Assembly (NCBI GenBank): GCA_041165345.1
Contig: JBEANQ010000076.1
Location: 1 to 11,108 of the forward strand
Direction of reading: 5' to 3'
Source of the DNA: JBBKWH01 sp041165345
GTDB lineage: Bacteria > Pseudomonadota > Gammaproteobacteria > Pseudomonadales > Moraxellaceae
Length of the DNA stretch: 11,108 nt
The position numbers were made by a program, and so were the translations under genes. The notes under the pieces were generated by a model. It did no database searches. It saw nothing but the letters and a program-made list of their open reading frames with translations, and was not told the origin of the DNA. Shown in pieces: positions 1 through 5,172 of the stretch; position 1 is the first letter of the stretch; each line of letters begins with the position of its first letter.

Positions 1-1120
1 GCACCACCGAGTCACAAAACCGAATGACGCGTTTTTGGTCGGTCAAACGAGCAGCCTCATACTGTTGCAATACCTGTGCATCGCCCAAGTCGGCATGGTT
101 TTGTTGTTGCGCGGCCAAGGTACGCGCCAGCACTTGGGCATCCCGAATACACAGGTTGAACCCTTGTCCAGCGACCGGATGCAAGGTGTGTGCCGCGTTG
201 CCCATCAGCACCACACGGCCAATGGCTTGGCGGTCGGCCAGCACTTGCGACAACGGATAACAGGCGCGTGCGCCGGTGCGTTCAAACCGCCCTGCCCGAC
301 CGCCAAACGCCGTTTGTAACGCCGCTAAAAAACGCGCATCGTTGGCGTCGCCCAGCCAGTCGGCTTCTGTGCCCGCAGGGACGGTCCAGACCACCGAGCG
401 GCGGTAATCACCGGTCAACGGCAGCAAGGCCAGCGGCCCCTGTGGGGTAAAGCGCTCAAATGCCACCTGTTGATGCGGGGCGCTGGTTTGTACCGTGGTG
501 ACCAAGGCCATTTGTTGGTAGTCATGCACGTGGGCATCAATGCCCAACGCTTTGCGGCAAAACGAATCACGGCCATCGGCGGCGATCAGAACCTTGCACG
601 ACAGCGACACCGCTTGACCCTGCTGCGTGGCCTGTACAACGACCGCATCCGCATCTTGCTGCAATTGGGTCACCGACACGCCGTCCAACAAGGTGATGTG
701 GTCATGTGCACGGACTTCGGCCAATAACACTTGCCCAAGCCACGCGTTTTCGATTACTTGACCAAAGCTTTCTAAACCCTCTTGCTCGGCCAGCAAACGT
801 GCTTTGCCAAAGCCGCCCAACTCACTAATCTGTACCTGATGAATCGGTGTGGCATAGCGCTGTAGCTGTGACCATACGCCTAGCTCAGTAAAAATTTGTA
901 CGGTACGCCGTGACAAAGCCGTGTTGCGGCTGTCAAAACTGCTGTGATAAGCCGGTGGTACGCCATCAACAGGCGCTGCGGGGTAACGAATCGCCTCTAA
1001 CAATGTGACGGGCAAACCCTGACGCGCCAACATTAGGGCCAGCGTTAACCCCACCATGCCACCGCCCACAATCACGAGGGGCACGGTTTGCGGCATGGCG
1101 GTCGATGGTTGGGTGGTCAT
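1..1120 (-). CDS. ubiH: UbiH, 2-octaprenyl-6-methoxyphenol hydroxylase (3' end outside window)
   Basis: FAD-dependent aromatic hydroxylase of ubiquinone biosynthesis; the family oxygenates the ring of the polyprenyl-phenol intermediate at the inner membrane. My reading of the minus strand from ATG at 1120 gives 373 open codons to the window edge. Visible in order: the Rossmann FAD motif VGGGMVG at residues 18-24, the family block SRNTALSRRTV near 64-73 leading into ELGVW, an ADGRDS motif (the usual DG motif) at 181-186, and the second FAD motif GNAAHTLHPVAGQGFNL at 307-323. The form HPVAGQGFN with a following RD is closest to UbiH rather than UbiF or UbiI, but these paralogues are similar. 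Family length is around 400, so roughly the last 30-40 residues are missing. The start overlaps the pepP stop (ATGA), with AGGAAA seven bases upstream, which suggests translational coupling to pepP. In E. coli and Pseudomonas the same pepP-ubiH order occurs. Confidence 0.9.
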   Translation of the reverse strand, partial: MTTQPSTAMPQTVPLVIVGGGMVGLTLALMLARQGLPVTLLEAIRYPAAPVDGVPPAYHSSFDSRNTALSRRTVQIFTELGVWSQLQRYATPIHQVQISELGGFGKARLLAEQEGLESFGQVIENAWLGQVLLAEVRAHDHITLLDGVSVTQLQQDADAVVVQATQQGQAVSLSCKVLIAADGRDSFCRKALGIDAHVHDYQQMALVTTVQTSAPHQQVAFERFTPQGPLALLPLTGDYRRSVVWTVPAGTEADWLGDANDARFLAALQTAFGGRAGRFERTGARACYPLSQVLADRQAIGRVVLMGNAAHTLHPVAGQGFNLCIRDAQVLARTLAAQQQNHADLGDAQVLQQYEAARLTDQKRVIRFCDSVV

Positions 1121-2478
1121 ACGCGGGTTTCCTGCATTAATTGTTCAATCTCGGCCACTGTTTTGGGCACACCCGAGGTGAGGACTTCGGGTCCTTGCTC
1201 GGTGATCAGCACGTCATCTTCAATCCGAATTCCAATGCCGCGCCAGCGCGCCTCTACAGTGTCGTCATCTGGTGCAACATACACGCCTGGTTCGACGGTT
1301 AACACCATGCCTGCTTGCAACGGACGCCACTGTTCACCGTCAGCTGTTTTGTAGCTGCCCACATCATGCACATCCATCCCCAACCAATGGCCGGTGCCGT
1401 GCATATAAAAGCGACGGTAGCTGCCGGATTCGATTACCTCATCCAGACTACCCTGCAACAGTCCCAGCTCAATCAAGCCTTGCGCCAGCACCCTCACCGC
1501 CACCTCATGATACGCCTTACAATGCTGACCGACCTGTAGCGCATCAATCGCTGCCAACTGAGCCGCCAAGACCAATTCATACAAGGCTTTTTGCTCAGGT
1601 GAAAACCGTCCGTTGACTGGAAATGTCCGCGTAATGTCGGCGGCATAATGGTTGAGTTCCGCACCGGCGTCGATCAACACCAAATCGCCATCATTCAGAC
1701 GAGCATTGTTGTCGTTGTAATGCAAAATACAGGCGTTGTTGCCCCCACCGACAATACTGTTGTAGGCCAACTGACAGCCCTGTTGCGCAAACACATAAAG
1801 CAACTCGGCTTCTAGGGCGTACTCCATGCTGTTGGGTCGCACCTGTTGCATGGCGCGACAATGGGCGGCCGCGCTGATCTGCGCCACTTGACGCATTTGG
1901 TCTTGTTCTTCGGGGTCTTTGATCAGGCGCATTTCATCAAGCAAATGATCCAGATGAAAAATCTCGACTGGTGGCTTGCCGCCATGCCGCTGCATACTGG
2001 CAATCTGCTTGAGCCAACCGCTGACTTGGGCATCAAAGGCGGCATCTTGCCCCATGCGAATGTACAGGCGTTTTTTGCCGCTGATTAATTTGGGCAGCCA
2101 GTCATTTTGCTCATCAATGATATAAGCCGCATCAGCACCATAATGGCTGACTGCACCGTCGGTACCCGCACGCAGGCCATTCCAAATTTCGCGTTCTCGG
2201 TCGCGTTGGCGGCAAAACAAGGTATAAGGCACATCACTGTTAGGAATCAAACATGCCAAAGCTTGCGGTTCGGCAAACCCTGTCAGATAAAAAAAACTAC
2301 TATCTGCCCGAAAACGATAGTCCGCATCGCCATTTCTGATTTTTTCATGGCTGGTGGGAATCAGGGCAATGCTGTCGTCGCCCATGAGGGTCATCAGACG
2401 CTGCCGTCGCGCGGCATGGCAGGTCGACAACCCGATTAACGATGTATTGGAGCCAGATGGCGCAATGAATGTGGTCAT
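1117..2478 (-). CDS. pepP: Xaa-Pro aminopeptidase (PepP, aminopeptidase P, M24B)
   Basis: Cytoplasmic dinuclear-metal peptidase that removes an N-terminal residue when proline is second. The 453-residue product is close to E. coli PepP (441 residues) and colinear with it. The N-terminal domain carries DADYRFRADSSFFYLTGFAEPQA at about 51-73, the counterpart of the E. coli segment around FWYFTGFNEPEA. The pita-bread catalytic domain has all five metal ligands: D270 in VLIDAG, D281 in AADITRTFPVNG, H364 in GTGHWLGMDVHD, E396 in LTVEPGVY and E420 in GIRIEDD. H360 and H371 match the usual substrate-binding histidines. The ATG at 2478 is preceded by GAGG about ten bases upstream. The gene sits 141 bp after ygfB and overlaps ubiH by four bases, so the three are probably cotranscribed; I saw no convincing promoter or terminator in the gap. 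Nothing is broken or missing. Confidence 0.97.
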   Translation of the reverse strand: MTTFIAPSGSNTSLIGLSTCHAARRQRLMTLMGDDSIALIPTSHEKIRNGDADYRFRADSSFFYLTGFAEPQALACLIPNSDVPYTLFCRQRDREREIWNGLRAGTDGAVSHYGADAAYIIDEQNDWLPKLISGKKRLYIRMGQDAAFDAQVSGWLKQIASMQRHGGKPPVEIFHLDHLLDEMRLIKDPEEQDQMRQVAQISAAAHCRAMQQVRPNSMEYALEAELLYVFAQQGCQLAYNSIVGGGNNACILHYNDNNARLNDGDLVLIDAGAELNHYAADITRTFPVNGRFSPEQKALYELVLAAQLAAIDALQVGQHCKAYHEVAVRVLAQGLIELGLLQGSLDEVIESGSYRRFYMHGTGHWLGMDVHDVGSYKTADGEQWRPLQAGMVLTVEPGVYVAPDDDTVEARWRGIGIRIEDDVLITEQGPEVLTSGVPKTVAEIEQLMQETRV

Positions 2479-2619
2479 GAATGAGTAGCCTCATATGAAA
2501 GTCGGTTGCACCGGTTGCCTTCCCTAGACACAACCGATGCACAGCACAGACGCCTCATGGGGTGGCATTACCCACACGAGGTGACAGGCCAAGATGGCTC
2601 ACAATACCCTAGCTTGACC

Positions 2620-3264
2620 TTAAGACGGACGATCCGGCGCAAACATTTCAACCACACGATGCGCCGCATCAATGGCCTCTTGAGCCGGTGCGGTCACGGC
2701 TTTGGGACTAAACAACGCCGTTGTGGACAATAAAATCTTGTCACGGCCTGTAGAGAGGCTGACCGGAATCAGACGGGCAAATTCGACCAAGTCGGCATAG
2801 CCTTCCTCGCCTTCTTCGTCATCATCACCGTCCTCAAACTGCATACTGGCGATTTCTTGCAGGTCTCGCAAAATTTCGGTCTCATCGGCACGCACCACAC
2901 CACTGGCCAACCCAAAGCCCAGCAGCACACCGCCACACCAATCGGCCAGCGCCGTGACGCGCTCGGCCATGCTGTGGTCGTCATCGGGCAGTAGCGGTGC
3001 GTAGTCTAGGGCATCGTCACCCAAAGCGGTGGCGGCGTCTTCGGCTTCTTCGGTCAGCAGTTGTAGGGCGTCATCCGACAACCACTCAAAACCCAGCTGC
3101 GCCAAAATGTGTTGCCATTCATCACCCGTGGGTGCGCGTGCCACCGTCACGATCCCTGTCAGCAAACCATGTAGCTCTGCGGGACTGTTGAGTTCGGGAA
3201 TATCATTAAAAGCAGCGGACCAATCTGTCCAGCCGGAAATGTTGTCTTGCATTGCGTTGACCAA
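2620..3264 (-). CDS. ygfB: UPF0149 family protein YgfB
   Basis: UPF0149 family protein, a small acidic cytoplasmic protein normally encoded just before pepP. In Pseudomonas aeruginosa YgfB has been linked to control of beta-lactam resistance genes; whether that applies here is unknown. Family marks are NSPAELHGLLTGIV at residues 26-39 and ADWCGGVLLGFGLASG at 107-122, followed by LRDLQEIASM and an unusually acidic run, EDGDDDEEGEEGY, at 144-156, then the conserved LVEFARLIPVSL. At 214 residues it is somewhat longer than E. coli YgfB (192), mostly by a C-terminal tail after residue 175. The start is TTG at 3264: AGGGGGA lies ten bases before it, whereas the first in-frame ATG (3252) is 22 bases from that ribosome site. 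The ATG start would shorten the protein by four residues. It is divergent from the ZapB-like gene. Confidence 0.9.
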   Translation of the reverse strand: MVNAMQDNISGWTDWSAAFNDIPELNSPAELHGLLTGIVTVARAPTGDEWQHILAQLGFEWLSDDALQLLTEEAEDAATALGDDALDYAPLLPDDDHSMAERVTALADWCGGVLLGFGLASGVVRADETEILRDLQEIASMQFEDGDDDEEGEEGYADLVEFARLIPVSLSTGRDKILLSTTALFSPKAVTAPAQEAIDAAHRVVEMFAPDRPS

Positions 3265-3286
3265 GATGATGTCGTCCCCCTATATT
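3257..3286 (+). promoter_or_regulatory. Sigma70-type promoter for the ZapB-like/zapA operon
   Basis: TTGACC (3257-3262) and TATATT (3281-3286) are separated by 18 bp, which gives a predicted start near 3293 and a leader of only about 25 bases. The -35 box lies inside the first codons of the divergent ygfB gene, and the -10 overlaps the spacer that holds the ygfB ribosome site, so the two directions probably compete. Read on the minus strand the same AT-rich block could also serve as a -10 (TAATAT) for ygfB, but no good partner -35 was seen there. Confidence 0.55.
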
Positions 3287-3317
3287 AACGCCCAACCTCA
3301 CGCCTTGCGACCCGATC

Positions 3318-3734
3318 ATGTTGGTAGAACTTCAGCGCCTGCAAGCGCTCATCGAAACGCTTACCCGCCAGCTTCAAGACGCACGCTTGCAAAATGAAGC
3401 ACTGGCGGCGCAGCCCAAGGTTAATCCTGCCGACCAAAGCTTGCGTCAAGAGCTGACCCAAGCCCAAAACCGCCTGCGCCAGATCGAGCAAGAACACGGC
3501 ATTTTAAATGGCCGCTATGAATCATTAGCCTTGGCACATCAAACCATTAGCACCGAAATGGAACGACTGGCCAGCGAACTGGCACAACAAGCCTTGGCTC
3601 GCCAACAATTGGCCGCCGAACGTGATGCGCTACTGCAAAAAAATGACCATGCCAAACGCAAAGTCGAAGCCATCATTCAGCGCTTAGCCTCGTTAGGCCA
3701 ACCCACTCCTGCTGATACGGAACATCACGCATGA
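3318..3734 (+). CDS. ZapB-like coiled-coil protein (TIGR02449-type C-terminus)
   Basis: Protein of 138 residues that is almost entirely predicted coiled coil: LQRLQALIETLTRQL repeats at 4-20, a polar and proline break (QPKVNPADQ) at about 32-40, then continuous heptads rich in Q, E, L and R from 41 to 125. The C-terminal block ERDALLQKNDHAKRKVEAIIQRLASL (101-126) closely resembles the short TIGR02449 proteins found before zapA in Pseudomonas and relatives, which are related to the division factor ZapB. Those proteins are normally about 65-75 residues, so this one has an added N-terminal half. Its stop overlaps the zapA start by four bases (ATGA), supporting a role beside ZapA at the Z-ring; this is inferred from context. 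No Shine-Dalgarno sequence is visible before the ATG at 3318. An internal Met at 81 would leave a protein of typical length, but the reading frame and heptads are continuous from 3318. Confidence 0.82.
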   Translation: MLVELQRLQALIETLTRQLQDARLQNEALAAQPKVNPADQSLRQELTQAQNRLRQIEQEHGILNGRYESLALAHQTISTEMERLASELAQQALARQQLAAERDALLQKNDHAKRKVEAIIQRLASLGQPTPADTEHHA

Positions 3735-4018
3735 ACAATGTCGAACTCAATATTTTAGACCGCACCTATAAACTGGCCTGCGAAACCCAGCAAACCGAGG
3801 CGCTCAAAGCCGCCGCGCGTCATGTGGACAGCAAATTGCGCGAGGCGCGAAGTGCCATGCCCCGTATTGAAACCGAGCGCCTTGCCGTGATGGTGGCCTT
3901 ACAGCTGTGCCAAGAACTCATGACCGCCAACACCACCTTACAGGCACAAAAACCCTGCGAGCGGCTGATTGCCCAAATGATCAGCGACGTCGAAACCGCC
4001 ATCGAAGCCGACGCTTAA
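3731..4018 (+). CDS. zapA: Cell division protein ZapA
   Basis: ZapA binds FtsZ and cross-links protofilaments, helping the Z-ring form. The 95-residue product has the family layout. The N-terminal globular part reads VELNILDRTYKLACE (residues 4-18), the version here of the usual xVxILGRxYxL signature; a middle helix ALKAAARHVDSKLREAR (24-40) follows. Next is ERLAVMVALQLCQELM (49-64), the conserved start of the long dimerisation helix, and the coiled tail continues to residue 92. It is a little shorter than E. coli ZapA (109). The start overlaps the stop of the ZapB-like gene, with GGAA about eight bases upstream of the ATG, so translation is probably coupled. The 6S RNA gene follows 128 bp downstream, the same neighbour as in E. 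coli and Pseudomonas. A weak hairpin (4025-4040) follows the stop, without a convincing T run. Confidence 0.95.
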   Translation: MNNVELNILDRTYKLACETQQTEALKAAARHVDSKLREARSAMPRIETERLAVMVALQLCQELMTANTTLQAQKPCERLIAQMISDVETAIEADA

Positions 4019-4112
4019 CCTGCTCTGCGGTGTTGCGCAGGGTTCACCAGCTTTAACTGAACAATTGGCGACCAAACGCACATTTTGTCGACTCAATCAC
4101 AAGATTTGGCAC

Positions 4113-4140
4113 TTGCAGCCCCCTTAAGGCTCGCTATACT
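4113..4140 (+). promoter_or_regulatory. Sigma70 promoter of 6S RNA
   Basis: TTGCAG (4113-4118) and TATACT (4135-4140) are separated by 16 bp. The spacing from the -10 to the first base of the 6S closing stem (4147-4148) is the usual six to seven bases, so box positions and RNA start support each other. Confidence 0.75.
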
Positions 4141-4146
4141 GGACAG

Positions 4147-4325
4147 ACTCTGGAGTGTTGGCCAGCCCTGTCCCAATCCCCTGAGCCGATACGCAAAACC
4201 ACGGCTGCATTCTTTTGTTTTTTTGTGCATGTCCTCCCCGAGTGGATAGCCTGTAAAGCATCGATGCATCCACCTTGAACTTTAGGGTTCAAGGGTTAAG
4301 ACAGCGCAGCGGCACTTTGGAGCTT
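4147..4325 (+). ncRNA. ssrS: 6S RNA (ssrS)
   Basis: 6S RNA mimics an open promoter and sequesters sigma70 RNA polymerase, mainly in stationary phase. Evidence is direct similarity to gammaproteobacterial 6S: the 5' conserved segment TCCCCTGAGCCGATA at about 4176-4190, and a 3' segment with CACCTTGAAC, then GGGTTCAAGGGTTA and the GCAGCGGCA block. The ends pair: CTCTGGAGTG (4148-4157) with CACTTTGGAG (4313-4322), ten base pairs including three G-U pairs. An 8-bp hairpin CCTTGAAC/GTTCAAGG (4273-4280 with 4287-4294) and a GTGGAT-a-GC/GCATCCAC stem (4242-4250 with 4266-4273) lie on the 3' half; these two share base 4273. Length is about 179 nt (E. coli 184). The position between zapA and the folate cyclo-ligase gene is the classical one. 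The exact ends are estimated from the promoter and the stem. Confidence 0.93.
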
Positions 4326-4359
4326 AATACTGTGGTTCTCTGTCAGCAGAAAACCGCGT

Positions 4360-4389
4360 AAAAAAGATCGACACTTGTCGGTCTTTTTT
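4360..4389 (+). terminator. Intrinsic terminator after 6S RNA
   Basis: A 13-bp stem pairs 4360-4372 with 4377-4389, with a four-base loop ACTT and one G-U pair. Its 3' arm ends in six T, and a further T-rich stretch follows to 4395. It lies 35 bases past the mature 6S end and 36 bases before ygfA, so ygfA would be reached by readthrough or by an unseen promoter. Confidence 0.85.
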
Positions 4390-4424
4390 GTTTTTATACG
4401 CTTTTGTTAACGCACCAACCCATC

Positions 4425-4994
4425 ATGCAAGCACGCATTCGCACCATCTTGCGCCAACAACGCCGTAGGCTCAGCGCACGCCAACGCCAACAGGCCGGTG
4501 CAGCCGTTGTTCGGCACATTCGCCGCTGCATGGACTGGCAACAGGCACGCCACATTGGCTTGTATCTGGACGATTTTGGCGAACTCCCCACCCATGCCCT
4601 GTTGCAACTGGCCGCAGTAACGGGCAAACACGTCTATTTACCGGTGATTCGACCACTAGACCAGCGTCTGGTTTTTGTGCAGGTGCAACGGGGACATTGG
4701 CAACAACGCCGTATGACACGACACCGCTGGGGTATGTATGAACCCAAACATCAACGCGGCCGTGCCGTCAGCCAACTTGACCTATTAATCTTGCCCCTTG
4801 TTGCCTTTGATCAACACGGGCGACGCTTAGGCATGGGCGGTGGGTTTTATGACCGCACACTGGCACACGCACCCCACCGCCCCACGCGCATGGGATTGGC
4901 CTATGACTTTCAATATATCGAGCAATTACACGCTCACCCGTGGGATCAAGCCCTAGACTGCGCCCTCACGCCCACGGGTCTATGGCAGTTTTAA
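4425..4994 (+). CDS. ygfA: 5-formyltetrahydrofolate cyclo-ligase
   Basis: Converts 5-formyltetrahydrofolate to 5,10-methenyltetrahydrofolate with ATP, recycling a folate form that inhibits other folate enzymes. The 189-residue product (E. coli YgfA 182) begins with the typical basic helix RTILRQQRRRLSARQRQQA. It has GLYLDDFGELPTHALL (45-60, folate side), YLPVIRP (71-77), GMYEP (103-107) and the signature LPLVAFDQHGRRLGMGGGFYDR (123-144), which contains the phosphate-binding glycines. I chose the ATG at 4425; a TTG at 4404 would add seven residues unlike the family but cannot be excluded. Neither start has a visible Shine-Dalgarno sequence. In E. coli the gene is cotranscribed with 6S RNA; here a strong terminator stands between the two. 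Basic residues are unusually frequent (many Arg, His and Gln), but the motifs are intact. Confidence 0.94.
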   Translation: MQARIRTILRQQRRRLSARQRQQAGAAVVRHIRRCMDWQQARHIGLYLDDFGELPTHALLQLAAVTGKHVYLPVIRPLDQRLVFVQVQRGHWQQRRMTRHRWGMYEPKHQRGRAVSQLDLLILPLVAFDQHGRRLGMGGGFYDRTLAHAPHRPTRMGLAYDFQYIEQLHAHPWDQALDCALTPTGLWQF

Positions 4995-5104
4995 CCCACG
5001 CTGCCCACACCCCAACACAGCCAAAATCCACCAGCCCGCCACAGCTTGGTCTGACGTTCTAGACGCAAAAAACAACCTTTTGAGCAAGGAAATAGGATTT
5101 GCCC

Positions 5105-5133
5105 TTGTTTTTTTATTGATGCACATCACTAAT
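5105..5133 (+). promoter_or_regulatory. Weak candidate promoter for lon
   Basis: TTGTTT (5105-5110) and ACTAAT (5128-5133) are 17 bp apart, matching consensus at three and four of six positions. No heat-shock (sigma32) pair of CTTGAA and CCCCAT type was recognised in 4995-5172. Two small inverted repeats lie here: TGATG-CA-CATCA (5117-5128) and the 10-bp palindrome AGTCATGACT (5135-5144). They are possible operator or mRNA-structure sites. Confidence 0.25.
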
Positions 5134-5160
5134 GAGTCATGACTTGCTAAATTGATCCAC

Positions 5161-5166
5161 GAGGAG
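5161..5166 (+). promoter_or_regulatory. Ribosome binding site that fixes the lon start
   Basis: GAGGAG lies six bases before the ATG at 5173. It rules out the longer reading frame opening at TTG 5152, which would place the ribosome site inside the coding region. Confidence 0.85.
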
Positions 5167-5172
5167 CGCTCT

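Noticed and set aside
1272..1616. 114-codon plus-strand frame opposite pepP
   Set aside because: Lies entirely within the well-supported pepP gene; low-complexity His/Pro/Thr-rich translation and no ribosome site.
2107..2439. 110-codon plus-strand frame opposite the pepP start
   Set aside because: Antisense shadow of conserved pepP N-terminal coding sequence.
2502..2518. Direct repeat GGTTGC-ACC-GGTTGC in the ygfB-pepP gap
   Set aside because: Only six bases per copy; chance is a sufficient explanation and it does not sit at a recognisable promoter.
3029..3397. 122-codon plus-strand frame crossing from ygfB into the ZapB-like gene
   Set aside because: Overlaps two supported genes in other frames and is Ser/Pro-rich without family motifs.
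4025..4040. Hairpin CTGCG/CGCAG after zapA as a terminator
   Set aside because: Five-bp core stem and no T run; too weak to call.
5152..5172. Seven-codon TTG extension of lon
   Set aside because: It would contain the GAGGAG ribosome site of the ATG at 5173, and the added residues are not part of the family.
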